Positions 51,794 through 60,542 are shown, numbered from the stretch's first letter. The stretch: DNA of 64,000 nucleotides from Lachnospiraceae bacterium (GCA_017622575.1 JAGAQU010000012.1:1-64000), one strand, 5' to 3'. The notes: generated by a model not told the origin, from the letters alone. Numbers and translations: made by a program.

Positions 51794-52717
51794 CTATTTC
51801 AAAATATGCAGGAGCATCTCAAAATATTCCGGCAAAGGCGCATCTGTTTCGATATACCGATTCGTCGATGGATGACAAAAGCCTAAAATTTTTGCATGCA
51901 GACATTGTCCTTCCAGATGAAATGGGACTTTGCCAGCTCCATATACTTCATCACCAAGCAAAGGATAACCGATGCTTGCCATATGCACTCTGATCTGGTG
52001 AGTTCTTCCTGTTTCCAATACACACTCCACATAGGTGTATTTTTCGAAATGCTGAAGCACTCTGTAATGAGTAATGGCATCTTTACCGCCGCTTTTTACC
52101 ACTGCCATTTTTTTTCGGTCTCCCGGATGCCGCCCTATCAGCGTATGGATCGTCCCCTCTTCCTCTTTCAGATTGCCACATACAATAGCATGATATTTAC
52201 GAACAATACTGTGTTCCTTGAGCTGCTGTGCTATGGACGCATGAGCAAAATCATTTTTACACGCAATAACAGAACCGGTAGTGTTTTTATCAATTCTGTG
52301 AACAATGCCGGGTCTGAGCACACCGTTAATACCGCTCAGATTTCCTGCGCAGTGATAGAGAAGTGCATTGACAAGGGTGCCGTTGTAATGACCGGGAGCC
52401 GGATGTACTACCATATTCTTAGGCTTATTGACAACGATCACATCATCATCTTCATATAAAATAGAAAGAGGAATGTTTTCCGGCACGATATCCGGTGTTA
52501 TGGCAGTAGGAAGAAAAATCCTGATATCATCTTCCTGTCTGACTTTATAATTTGATTTCACGTTCCTGCCATTTACGGTAATATTACCGTTAGACAACAG
52601 TTTTTGAATATAGGATCTGGAAACGGAATCCATCAGTTCGTTCAAATATTTATCGATTCGCTCTTCTTCTGATTCTTCAGATACAATAAATTGAAACTCT
52701 TTTAATACTTCCGGCAT
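51794..52717 (-). CDS. rluD: RluD-type 23S rRNA pseudouridine synthase
   Basis: 307 aa. An N-terminal S4 domain (about 17-75, RIDKYLNELMDSVSRSYIQK) precedes the catalytic core with GIVHRIDKNTTGSVIACKN, where the usual HRLDKDTSG reads HRIDKNTTG; the catalytic aspartate is kept. VNKPKNMVVHPAPGHYNGTL and TGRTHQIRVHMASIGYPLLG are typical. RluD-type enzymes modify helix 69 of 23S rRNA. It lies four bases after lspA, a pairing conserved in Firmicutes. The Shine-Dalgarno AAGGTC is very close to the ATG. Confidence 0.93.
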   Translation of the reverse strand: MPEVLKEFQFIVSEESEEERIDKYLNELMDSVSRSYIQKLLSNGNITVNGRNVKSNYKVRQEDDIRIFLPTAITPDIVPENIPLSILYEDDDVIVVNKPKNMVVHPAPGHYNGTLVNALLYHCAGNLSGINGVLRPGIVHRIDKNTTGSVIACKNDFAHASIAQQLKEHSIVRKYHAIVCGNLKEEEGTIHTLIGRHPGDRKKMAVVKSGGKDAITHYRVLQHFEKYTYVECVLETGRTHQIRVHMASIGYPLLGDEVYGAGKVPFHLEGQCLHAKILGFCHPSTNRYIETDAPLPEYFEMLLHILK

Positions 52718-52721
52718 GACC

Positions 52722-53249
52722 TTATTTTAATTCCCTGAATTTTTTCTGATTAAAGCTTAAAAAATTGAAATCATTATCCTTGTACACAAACAAAACTTCG
52801 ATAATCAAAATTGCAGTGGCAAAAGTAACATACATATCCGCAACATTAAAAACAGGAAAGTTGATCAGCACAATGTAGATAAAGTCTACCACATAATCAA
52901 ACCGAAGTCTGTCTATCATATTGCCGATGGCACCACCTGCTATCATAGTCAGAAGAACATGAAGTTTAAAATATTTCTTATGATCCGGCGTTCTGAACAG
53001 GACAAAAAGAATTACTCCCAGAAAAACAAGTGCTACAAAAACGAAAAACACTTTCTGGTTTTGCAGCATTCCGAAAGCTGCACCTCTGTTTTCCAGATAA
53101 TTGAACTCCAATACGCCATCTATAATATTAAACGCCGGCTGATCTTTTAATTTAATTACCGCTATTCTTTTAGTGATACGATCAATCATCACCAGTACAA
53201 TAAGCAATACAAGATCAAAGCATAAAAGCTTTCCTTTTTCTTTGCTCAT
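52722..53249 (-). CDS. lspA: Signal peptidase II (lipoprotein signal peptidase)
   Basis: 175 aa with four hydrophobic helices. The catalytic aspartates lie in GNMIDRLRFDYVVDFI and FNVADMYVTFA; FNYLENRGAAFGML is also conserved. LspA cleaves prolipoproteins after lipidation; this window encodes at least one likely client, the DacA-like lipoprotein at 57692-58690. AAAAGGAG lies five bases before the ATG at 53249. The N-terminus before the first helix is slightly longer than usual. Confidence 0.95.
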   Translation of the reverse strand: MSKEKGKLLCFDLVLLIVLVMIDRITKRIAVIKLKDQPAFNIIDGVLEFNYLENRGAAFGMLQNQKVFFVFVALVFLGVILFVLFRTPDHKKYFKLHVLLTMIAGGAIGNMIDRLRFDYVVDFIYIVLINFPVFNVADMYVTFATAILIIEVLFVYKDNDFNFLSFNQKKFRELK

Positions 53250-53268
53250 AACTACTCCTTTTATCTGC

Positions 53269-54372
53269 TTATTCTCCATCTTCTATATACAGAATTTCTT
53301 TCACTGCATTCAAAATATCATCATCTGTCACATTGAGATCAATAACTGCTTTTCCGACTTTCTTCAAAAGAATAAATTTAATTTTTGATCCTTCCACTTT
53401 CTTATCCGATTTTGTAAGAGCAAGTATCTCTTCGGGATCGATTCCTTCAACAGAGATAGGTAAATTGAAAGGAACAAACATATCCCTTATCTCATAATAT
53501 TCCTCCATAGAAAGCCACTCATGTTTCCATGAAATAAATGCAGCTGCAACACTGCCAAGCGCGACACACTCACCATGTGACAAAGTGAAATTCTTTGCCT
53601 TTTCAATAGCATGGCCGATCGTGTGGCCGAAATTTAATAAAGCTCTGTCTCCTTTTTCCGTAGGATCTTTTTCCACCACAAGTTTTTTCACCATGCAGCT
53701 TTTTTGAACCATATTAAGAAGCGTGTCCGTATCCCTGTCGCAGATTTCATACATTTTATCGAGAAGCCATTCATAGAAAGCGCCATCCTTGATAAGCCCA
53801 TGCTTCATCACTTCCGCAAAGCCATTGTAAAACTGTCTGTCATCTAATGTCTTCAGAGTTGCAATATTCATATACACCAGTTTCGGCATATAAAATGCAC
53901 CAACCATATTCTTGAATCCGTCAAAATCGACTCCTGTCTTTCCTCCTATGCTGGAATCAGCCTGAGCGAGCAGTGTCGTTGGTATCTGAACAAAATCCAC
54001 CCCCCTTAAATAGGTAGCCGCAATAAAACCGGTCACATCTCCTACAACACCACCTCCAAGAGCTATCAGAAGGTCTTTTCGGTCAAATTTCTCTTCTATC
54101 AAAAAGCGATAAGCTTCTCTCACCGTATCAAGCGTTTTATTTTCCTCTCCTGCCTGAAAAGAATAAATCACATTCTTTTTGCACTTCCCGGTAAGAAGTG
54201 ACATAACTTCATCACCGTACAGTCCTTTTACATGAGAATCCGTAACAACGCATACCTTCTTCTCGGAAATATTAAGTTTTGATAATTCTTCTGTCAATTC
54301 GGCATACGATTCGGCAAACACAATATCATAACAAGGTTTTTTCTCATAATTGATGGTAAGTCTCTCAGACAT
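53269..54372 (-). CDS. aroB: 3-dehydroquinate synthase
   Basis: 367 aa, normal length. ALGGGVVGDVTGFIAATYLR (NAD-binding), QIPTTLLAQADSSIGGKTGV and GHTIGHAIEKAKNF (zinc-binding histidines) are present. It converts DAHP to 3-dehydroquinate in the shikimate pathway. AAGGAG precedes the ATG at 54372; upstream ATGs fall in the terminator region. Other aro genes are not in the window. Confidence 0.96.
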   Translation of the reverse strand: MSERLTINYEKKPCYDIVFAESYAELTEELSKLNISEKKVCVVTDSHVKGLYGDEVMSLLTGKCKKNVIYSFQAGEENKTLDTVREAYRFLIEEKFDRKDLLIALGGGVVGDVTGFIAATYLRGVDFVQIPTTLLAQADSSIGGKTGVDFDGFKNMVGAFYMPKLVYMNIATLKTLDDRQFYNGFAEVMKHGLIKDGAFYEWLLDKMYEICDRDTDTLLNMVQKSCMVKKLVVEKDPTEKGDRALLNFGHTIGHAIEKAKNFTLSHGECVALGSVAAAFISWKHEWLSMEEYYEIRDMFVPFNLPISVEGIDPEEILALTKSDKKVEGSKIKFILLKKVGKAVIDLNVTDDDILNAVKEILYIEDGE

Positions 54373-54405
54373 AATCTTTCTCCTTATGTGATTCGTCTTA
54401 TTGGA

Positions 54406-54433
54406 CAAAAAAACTTCCTGGAACCCCAGGAAG
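54406..54433 (-). terminator. Terminator after sepF
   Basis: On the minus strand the stem CTTCCTGG/CCAGGAAG (54433-54426 with 54421-54414) is followed by seven T. aroB starts 34 bases further on. Confidence 0.88.
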
Positions 54434-54438
54434 CTTTC

Positions 54439-54945
54439 TTATAATCCGTTATTAATCGGTACATCAAATGAACCTGATAAAATTTCCTGAAAATCTCCGG
54501 ATATATCTACAATAGCCGGCGTAATAATGAATATATAATGTGATATTTTCTGCAGGTTTCCACTGATAGCAAAACAGGAACCTGATGTAAAATCGATGAT
54601 TCTCTGTGCAATATCAACATCCAGACCTTCCAGATTAAGCACTACCGTTCTGTTGGCAAGTAATGTCTCTGTAATCTCCCTTGCATCTTCGATGGATGTT
54701 GGCTTAATCACACATACTTCCATTCCATTCCCTGTTTTCTTATTCTGGCGAAGAGGGGTAACCTTGGGAACTGTTTTCTTAACAGCCTGCTTGTCCTCAA
54801 CAGGCTCCTGTACCGTTTCTTTGTTGGTCCCGGTAAGTTTCTTTGGTTTTTCCTCTACAGGTTCATCATCATAATAATCATCATCATAGTAATCGTCATC
54901 ATTATTCAGCTTCATAGCGTTGAGAAATTTATCCATTACTCCCAT
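54439..54945 (-). CDS. sepF: Cell division protein SepF
   Basis: 168 aa. The N-terminal amphipathic membrane-targeting segment (MDKFLNAMKLNNDDDYYDDD) leads into a disordered acidic and lysine-rich linker. The C-terminal SepF domain (about 75-160) carries EVCVIKPTSIEDAREITETL, NRTVVLNLEGLDVDIAQRII and DFTSGSCFAISG. SepF tethers FtsZ to the membrane. AAGGGG lies eight bases before the ATG at 54945. It directly follows yggS and ends at a terminator. Confidence 0.95.
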   Translation of the reverse strand: MGVMDKFLNAMKLNNDDDYYDDDYYDDEPVEEKPKKLTGTNKETVQEPVEDKQAVKKTVPKVTPLRQNKKTGNGMEVCVIKPTSIEDAREITETLLANRTVVLNLEGLDVDIAQRIIDFTSGSCFAISGNLQKISHYIFIITPAIVDISGDFQEILSGSFDVPINNGL

Positions 54946-54961
54946 TTTAAGCACCCCTTAT

Positions 54962-55654
54962 CTAAATTACATATTGCCTCTCTCCAAAGATGCCTGTACC
55001 CACACGTACAAAAGAAGCGCCTTCTTCAATGGCAACTGTATAATCTCCTGTCATGCCCATGGACAAAACATTCATAGTAATATTATCGATGTTTTTCTTT
55101 GTTATGTCAACAGATAATTGCTTTAAAGCAGCAAAATACCTTCTGTTGTCCTCAGGATTATCCACGAAAGGTGCAATCGTCATAAGACCTTTTACGACAA
55201 TTCCGGGCAAAACTGCAACTTGCCTTAAAAGTTCCTCCACTTCCGAAGGGGCTACACCGAATTTTGTTTCTTCACCTGCCACATTTACCTCAATTAGAAC
55301 AGAAACCGTTACATTCTTTTTGAGTGCTTCTTTGCTGATTTCTTCTGCCAGTCTCAGTGAATCCACGCTGTGAATCATAGCTACCTTATCTACAATATAT
55401 TTCACTTTATTTCTCTGGAGATGCCCGATCATATGCCATTTGATATCCTTGGGCATTACTTCATACTTATCTACCAGTTCCTGAACCTTATTTTCCCCAA
55501 AGTTCCGACAACCCTCATTATATGCCTCCTGCAGCATCTCTATTGGTTTTGTTTTGCTGACGGCGATCAGTGTTACCTCATCGGGGCATCTGTTTACTTT
55601 TTTACAGGTATCCCCTATTCTATTTCTTACTTCAAGCAAATTTTCTCTGATCAT
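54962..55654 (-). CDS. YggS family pyridoxal phosphate homeostasis protein
   Basis: 230 aa, a single TIM-barrel domain. The PLP lysine is K34 in AVSKTKP. HMIGHLQRNKVKYI (about 75) and MTGDYTVAIEEGASFVRVGT (about 199) with the terminal IFG bind the cofactor phosphate. It maintains PLP levels and has no known substrate. It lies between the HlyD-like gene and sepF, the ylmE-ylmF order known in Firmicutes. Confidence 0.93.
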   Translation of the reverse strand: MIRENLLEVRNRIGDTCKKVNRCPDEVTLIAVSKTKPIEMLQEAYNEGCRNFGENKVQELVDKYEVMPKDIKWHMIGHLQRNKVKYIVDKVAMIHSVDSLRLAEEISKEALKKNVTVSVLIEVNVAGEETKFGVAPSEVEELLRQVAVLPGIVVKGLMTIAPFVDNPEDNRRYFAALKQLSVDITKKNIDNITMNVLSMGMTGDYTVAIEEGASFVRVGTGIFGERQYVI

Positions 55655-55682
55655 AATTTATATCACACTTTCCTCTTTATTC

Positions 55683-57086
55683 TCATTCATTGATAATTTC
55701 ATTCTCCTCAACCGAGGAAGCGTCAAGGGCAATATAGTCATAAACACTGAGTCCATACTGTGTATTGGATTTGACAATTGCATATTCATCATTTTCGTAA
55801 AGAATATCAATCTGTTTAAAATCCGCATAACCTTTATTGATATTATATACACCTACAAGCGATCCCTTTTTACTTATAGTAAACTTTTCCGTAGAATCAG
55901 GTTTTATGATATCATCACCGCTTCTAAGCTGAGAATCATCCAGATAATACTCTGTTTCCGTCGCATTATATATCGTAGTTTCAATAAACTCCGTAGTCGC
56001 CTTCCCATCCTCGGTATAGGTTTCTCTCAGCACTCCTTCTCTTCCATTTTCTCCGCTCTGGGTCACATATTCCTTGGGTACAATATAAAACTCTTTTTGA
56101 ATAATAGAAGACTGAGGTATTTTAAGTCCTTTTTCCTCTTCCGTAATCAACTCAATTTCAATAAATCTGTCTGTGCAGAACGTGATCATGGAATTTGTAA
56201 AAGTCAGCTGTACAAAAGTATCTCCGTCAGGATTTGTATAGCTGCTCACCTGCCCCCATGAGGTATCCTGATTCTTCAAAAATTTTACTTTCACATATTC
56301 GAGTTCTTCAAGTTCTTCCGCTTTACTTTTATCTACCTGGATCACGATTGACCAGTCTTCGTCCTCAGAAAGCTTATACACAGGACCACCGCTTGCAATC
56401 AGATCATTACTGATGAGCTGTGTTTTTTCATATTTTTTTGTGTTAAAAAGATCTTTTGTGAATTGCTCCAATTTAAGATCCTCATATCCATCCGTAGAAT
56501 AAATCACAATTCCCGTTTCGGGAGCACTGCAAAAAGAAACAAGCTCTGATGCACCCGAACTGTTAATCTTGTCAATATTCTGAAGAATATTTGCATTTGC
56601 TAATTTAAGAACAGTTCCCTTTACATCATATTTGAAACTATAAACAGCAGAAAAATTCTCAGGATCAAACCCGGAAACAAATCCAAGGATTTCCGATTTC
56701 AATTCACTTAAATCTCTGTCTGATAAAGTAATTTCTCCTGCATTCTCAGAAGCAATATACTCTGCCAGTTTTCCGGATTCATCCAATGTATACACAAGGT
56801 TTCCGGCCCCTACACGTTCGCCTTCTCTTGCATAGTAATTAATATACCCGGCCTGCTGGGCAGTGACAATGGTTTCCTTTCTGATTGCAATTCCCTGATA
56901 TATATTATTGGAGGAAAGCGATCCCTCCGTTACTTCATAAGGGACCACATGTTTTGATGAAAAATAGCCACAGATACAGATTATAATATAAATAAGCATA
57001 ATGGCAAAAATAACCATACCAATATTAATATTTAGAGGTTTTCTGTATTTTACCACATTATTGTTGCTGTTACCGTTCAAATTCAT
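55683..57086 (-). CDS. HlyD family (periplasmic-adaptor-like) membrane protein
   Basis: 467 aa. One transmembrane helix (about 22-44) is followed by an extracytoplasmic region with a lipoyl/barrel-sandwich half (AIRKETIVTAQQAGYINYYA, then EGERVGAGNLVYTLDE) and a long beta-rich C-terminal part (about 180-460). This resembles HlyD-type adaptors, but no ABC or MFS transporter and no outer-membrane partner is encoded nearby. Sharing the yggS-sepF cluster suggests a role in division or the envelope rather than export; this is inferred. The ribosome-binding site AAGGAAC is very close to the ATG. Confidence 0.8.
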   Translation of the reverse strand: MNLNGNSNNNVVKYRKPLNINIGMVIFAIMLIYIIICICGYFSSKHVVPYEVTEGSLSSNNIYQGIAIRKETIVTAQQAGYINYYAREGERVGAGNLVYTLDESGKLAEYIASENAGEITLSDRDLSELKSEILGFVSGFDPENFSAVYSFKYDVKGTVLKLANANILQNIDKINSSGASELVSFCSAPETGIVIYSTDGYEDLKLEQFTKDLFNTKKYEKTQLISNDLIASGGPVYKLSEDEDWSIVIQVDKSKAEELEELEYVKVKFLKNQDTSWGQVSSYTNPDGDTFVQLTFTNSMITFCTDRFIEIELITEEEKGLKIPQSSIIQKEFYIVPKEYVTQSGENGREGVLRETYTEDGKATTEFIETTIYNATETEYYLDDSQLRSGDDIIKPDSTEKFTISKKGSLVGVYNINKGYADFKQIDILYENDEYAIVKSNTQYGLSVYDYIALDASSVEENEIINE

Positions 57087-57129
57087 GTTCCTTATGCGTT
57101 TGCCTTTCCTACACTATCCGTTATCATGA

Positions 57130-57160
57130 ATAAAACCCCAGATAAGTCTCCGGGGTTTAT
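57130..57160 (-). terminator. Terminator after the P-loop gene
   Basis: On the minus strand AAACCCC/GGGGTTT (57158-57152 with 57139-57133) encloses a 12-base loop and is followed by TTTATT. It lies between the P-loop gene and the HlyD-like gene. Confidence 0.75.
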
Positions 57161-57179
57161 GTATCATCTAATATGTTTC

Positions 57180-57599
57180 TTATAAAGAAACAATAATCTT
57201 TTCTTTATATGAAGCAGGAAGTTCAGCTTCATCGCGCGATATGCTCAAAATGAAATCAACTCCGAATTTCTGGCTGACAGCCTCAAGCTTGTTAATGATG
57301 GGATCAATGTCAATTTCTTCTGCACATGCAATCTTTAAAAAGCTGTCAAAATACATCTGCTGCAGATCGTGATCCTGTGAAATGATACCGCAAATAAATC
57401 CGACAAACTCGTCTGAATTGGATATCATATATGAGGACACATCAATCAATCTGATCTTATTGTTCAATTCATACATATGCTTGGTACTTTTATCCAGATA
57501 AACGATATTGCCGGATACATTTTGAACTTCACTGTTAACTTTATCTAACAAATGTTTTGTTTTGCCTTTTCCCTTTTTTCCTACAATTAACTGAACCAT
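57180..57599 (-). CDS. Small P-loop protein (often annotated twitching motility PilT-like)
   Basis: 139 aa. Walker A is GKKGKGKTKH at residues 7-16. A hydrophobic IVYLDKSTKHMYELN segment and the C-terminal FGVDFILSISRD may hold a Walker B-like aspartate. It is far too short for PilT and lacks its signature His/Asp boxes, so the common label is doubtful. It may be a nucleotide-binding accessory protein. AGGAGGG precedes the ATG, and a promoter and a terminator make it a one-gene transcript. Confidence 0.75.
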   Translation of the reverse strand: MVQLIVGKKGKGKTKHLLDKVNSEVQNVSGNIVYLDKSTKHMYELNNKIRLIDVSSYMISNSDEFVGFICGIISQDHDLQQMYFDSFLKIACAEEIDIDPIINKLEAVSQKFGVDFILSISRDEAELPASYKEKIIVSL

Positions 57600-57659
57600 T
57601 GGTAATCCCTCCTGAAGTATATTCGCTATATATGGAGTTGCCTTATATAACCTGATATT

Positions 57660-57688
57660 ATTATAAAATAGAATGCCTTAAAAAACAA
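57660..57688 (-). promoter_or_regulatory. Promoter of the P-loop gene
   Basis: On the minus strand TTGTTT (57688-57683), 17 bases, TATAAT (57665-57660). The -35 lies just past the dacA stop codon and overlaps a weak hairpin that could end the dacA transcript. Confidence 0.65.
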
Positions 57689-57691
57689 CTG

Positions 57692-58690
57692 TTAATTGTT
57701 TATTTCATCAAGCAAATCTGACATTTGTGAATATAAGTCCTCTCTGCTTTCAGCACGCATGATAACGGAAATATACGGATTCCCCGATGTATCTCTGGAA
57801 ACCAGTACAAGACAATGACCGGCCGCATTAGTAGTACCGGTTTTCCCGCCGAGAACCGTAATACCTGCAGGAGCCTGCGCCTGTCCCTGAAAATAATAGT
57901 TTGTGCTGTTCACATTCAATTCCTTTGAATTGCCGTTTTTATCATAGTAAACAGTAGAATATTCTGTTGTTCTTATAATTTCATTAAACCGTTCGTATTG
58001 AACGGCCGCATTGGTGATCAGATACATATCATAGACCGTAGTATAGTGATTGTCATCAGATAGACCATGCGGATTCACAAAATGAGTGTTGGTAGCTCCT
58101 ATCTCAAGTGCTTCCTCATTCATCATATCCGCGAACTCCTCTACACTTCCGCCGATTCCCTCCGCGATCATGACAGCAACATCATTTGCAGAATAAATAA
58201 GCAAAATATGAAGAGCCTGATCCAAAGTCATCTGATCTCCTTCTTTGAGTCCACAGGCCTGTGCACCGGATTCCAGATTGGCCACATTGGCAGATGCCGT
58301 CAGCGTCATATCCATAGAACCATATTTTAACGCAATCAGCGCCGTCATGATTTTGGTTAAGCTGGCCGGATAAAGCTTTTCATGTACATTTTTGGCATAA
58401 AGTGTTTCTTTGTCATTTAAGTCAAAAAGTCCTGCTCCGGATGCCTTTGACATATTAACATTACTGATATTCACATCCGAAGAAACCACACACAGATTCG
58501 CAGCAAAGGGCTCTGTATTCCGGCTTTCTTCCTCTATATTAACGATGCGAAAGCTGCTCACATCAGAATTTACCTCATAAGACATATCATACCGGCTCAT
58601 ACCGCATCCATTCATCAATGGCAAAGCTAATACAAGCAGGATTATCCCTGTCTTTTTAAGAATAAAAGAAAATTTATTTGTAATTCTCAC
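57692..58690 (-). CDS. D-alanyl-D-alanine carboxypeptidase, lipoprotein form (DacA/DacF-like)
   Basis: 332 aa. A lipobox LMNGC with C29 ends the signal peptide, so the enzyme is membrane-tethered. Catalytic motifs are S110LTK113, SAN at 167-169 and KTG at 283-285. It trims the terminal D-alanine of peptidoglycan stem peptides. The C-terminal domain of typical DacA is missing, so it is a short S11 enzyme. The GTG start overlaps the end of mgsA by 17 bases, indicating translational coupling. Confidence 0.92.
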   Translation of the reverse strand: MRITNKFSFILKKTGIILLVLALPLMNGCGMSRYDMSYEVNSDVSSFRIVNIEEESRNTEPFAANLCVVSSDVNISNVNMSKASGAGLFDLNDKETLYAKNVHEKLYPASLTKIMTALIALKYGSMDMTLTASANVANLESGAQACGLKEGDQMTLDQALHILLIYSANDVAVMIAEGIGGSVEEFADMMNEEALEIGATNTHFVNPHGLSDDNHYTTVYDMYLITNAAVQYERFNEIIRTTEYSTVYYDKNGNSKELNVNSTNYYFQGQAQAPAGITVLGGKTGTTNAAGHCLVLVSRDTSGNPYISVIMRAESREDLYSQMSDLLDEINN

Positions 58691-59069
58691 GCCACTCCAT
58701 ATCTCCTCTGTCTAAGGACTTCACCAAGAGTTCAGCCGTTGCAAGATTCGTAGCCAGCGGAATATTGTAAACGTCACAGTATTTGACCACATTATTCACA
58801 TCCGGTTCATGATGTTTCTGCGTTAAAGGATCTCTCAGAAAAATAACAAGGTCCAGTTGATTATGTTCAATTTGTGCACATAACTGCTGTTCTCCTCCAA
58901 GATGCCCGGCAAGATATTTATGTACGGTTAAATTCGTAACCTCTTCCACAAGTCTTCCGGTGGTTCCTGTTGCGTACAATTCATTCTTACTTAAAATCCC
59001 CCGATATGCAATACAAAAATTCTGCATCAGTTTTTTCTTGGCATCATGTGCAATAAGTGCGATATTCAT
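58674..59069 (-). CDS. mgsA: Methylglyoxal synthase
   Basis: 131 aa. MNIALIAHDAKKKLMQNFCI at the start, ATGTTGRLVEE (about 38-48), and LVIFLRDPLTQKHHEPDVNN (about 78-97) with the catalytic aspartate are diagnostic. It converts dihydroxyacetone phosphate to methylglyoxal, a bypass used under phosphate limitation. The start at 59069 has GGAAGGGG upstream; the ATG at 59078 is too close to that site. It lies between rodA and the carboxypeptidase gene as in other Firmicutes. Confidence 0.93.
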   Translation of the reverse strand: MNIALIAHDAKKKLMQNFCIAYRGILSKNELYATGTTGRLVEEVTNLTVHKYLAGHLGGEQQLCAQIEHNQLDLVIFLRDPLTQKHHEPDVNNVVKYCDVYNIPLATNLATAELLVKSLDRGDMEWRENYK

Positions 59070-59101
59070 AAGTATCATGCCCCTTCCTATAGCCACCATA
59101 T

Positions 59102-59145
59102 TATTAGTCTGCTAATAGTATACACTATTTTTCTTTACATTGTAA
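59102..59145 (-). promoter_or_regulatory. Promoter and operator-like dyad of mgsA-dacA
   Basis: On the minus strand TTACAA (59145-59140), 17 bases, TATACT (59122-59117). A perfect 6+4+6 dyad TATTAG/CTAATA (59117-59102) adjoins the -10 and covers the predicted transcription start near 59110, where a repressor would act. The -35 lies within the end of rodA. Confidence 0.55.
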
Positions 59146-60237
59146 CCCCACATTTAAAACAAATCCTATTCCTATAAAAGAACTGATCAGAGATGTCAGT
59201 CCATAGCTCAAAAAGGGAAGCGGAAGCCCTGTGTTGGGAAGAAGATAAGTTACTACCCCAATATTGATAAAGCTTTGAAAGCCAATCAAAGCCCCCACTC
59301 CGGAAGCTATGATTGTCCCCGCCACATCTTTCGCCTTTCTCGCAACACTAAAACACTCAATACTGATGAGCAGAATCAATATAACCACAATGCTGGTCCC
59401 TATAAAACCAAATTCCTCTCCTATTACGGCAAAAATAAAGTCTGTCTGCTGTTCAGAAATAAAATTGGCATTTTTAACGGAACTGATCTGGTTTGTCTTA
59501 TAACCTTTGCCCATTAACTGTCCGGATCCGATCGCCATGATGGAATATTCCTGTTGATATCCAAGAGTATTTGCATATTCCTCCTTGTTGAAAAAGGCTA
59601 CGATTCTGTTACCCTGATATGCCCTTTCGCCGCTGAAAATTTTCTGATTGGGCTGCAGGATCAAAGTGATCAATATGACTGCAGAGGGTATTGCCACCGC
59701 AAGTACACCTGCAACCACCTTATAGCTGAGTCCTCCCGCAAACATAATGGTAGCGAAAATCAGACAGATCACTATTGTAGTAGATAAATCCGGCTGGGCT
59801 GCAATTAGTATCGCAGGAATTGCAAACAAAATCACACACAGTGAAATATATTTAAAAGTATTCAGCTTTTCTTTGTGCTTTAAAATAAATTTTGCAAAAA
59901 AAAGCATAATAAAAATTTTTGCAATTTCAGAAGGCTGAAAACGAAATCCGATATCAAGCCATCTCTGTGCACCACCGCCTTCATCTCCCATAAAAATAAC
60001 GAGTGCAAGAAGAATCACATTCAGGATATAAATCATCCAATAAAAATTCAGGATAACTGAATAATCAAACAGCGACAAAAAAATCATTAGGCACACGCCG
60101 GCGGCAAAGCCCGCAATCTGCTTGGACTGAAGTGCTTCCTCGGCACTGCCGACGGCGATGATTCCAATGACCGCTAAAGCAATTACCATAATCAAAAGTT
60201 TAAAATTGTAATTCCGTAACTTATAATGCTTTAACAT
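59125..60237 (-). CDS. rodA: Peptidoglycan glycosyltransferase RodA (SEDS)
   Basis: 370 aa with ten hydrophobic helices. RFQPSEIAKIFIMLFFAKFI (about 93-112), EQQTDFIFAVIGEEFGF (about 256) with the essential aspartate, and LPLPFLSYGLTSLISS near the end are SEDS motifs. It polymerises glycan strands with the PBP2-type protein encoded at 62073-64000. Linkage to minCDE and to that PBP gene argues for RodA rather than FtsW. AAAGGC precedes the ATG. Confidence 0.93.
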   Translation of the reverse strand: MLKHYKLRNYNFKLLIMVIALAVIGIIAVGSAEEALQSKQIAGFAAGVCLMIFLSLFDYSVILNFYWMIYILNVILLALVIFMGDEGGGAQRWLDIGFRFQPSEIAKIFIMLFFAKFILKHKEKLNTFKYISLCVILFAIPAILIAAQPDLSTTIVICLIFATIMFAGGLSYKVVAGVLAVAIPSAVILITLILQPNQKIFSGERAYQGNRIVAFFNKEEYANTLGYQQEYSIMAIGSGQLMGKGYKTNQISSVKNANFISEQQTDFIFAVIGEEFGFIGTSIVVILILLISIECFSVARKAKDVAGTIIASGVGALIGFQSFINIGVVTYLLPNTGLPLPFLSYGLTSLISSFIGIGFVLNVGLQCKEK

Positions 60238-60261
60238 ATTTAGCCTTTCAAAAATAACTGT

Positions 60262-60531
60262 TTATTTGCTGTGCAGATCAAGTATCGGGATATTGGCATA
60301 CAGGGTAGGCACCTTGCTCTCATGCCCTTTGATTCCTGTTTTACTTATCTGGATTTCCATACTCTGTGTATCGATCTTCATATACTTTGATATCACTTTT
60401 GCAATATCCGTCTTGATCATTTCCATCATTTCCGGAGAGCAATTCACCCTATCGGAAATTAGGAGAATCTTAAGCCTGTCCTTGGCAATTTCCCTGGATT
60501 TCTTTCTTCCAAAAAAATGTTTTAATCCCAT
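60262..60531 (-). CDS. minE: Cell division topological specificity factor MinE
   Basis: 89 aa. The basic N-terminal membrane-binding segment (MGLKHFFGRKKSREIAKDRL) leads into RLKILLISDRVNCSPEMMEM (MinD-binding helix) and a C-terminal topological domain. MinE drives MinCD away from midcell. AGGAGG precedes the ATG at 60531. The presence of MinE instead of only DivIVA implies an oscillating Min system. Confidence 0.94.
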   Translation of the reverse strand: MGLKHFFGRKKSREIAKDRLKILLISDRVNCSPEMMEMIKTDIAKVISKYMKIDTQSMEIQISKTGIKGHESKVPTLYANIPILDLHSK

Positions 60532-60542
60532 AGTACCACCTC

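Noticed and set aside
55554-56261. 235-codon plus-strand frame opposite the HlyD-like gene
   Set aside because: It lies antisense to yggS and the HlyD-like gene, which have good starts and family matches; it has no ribosome-binding site and is a shadow.
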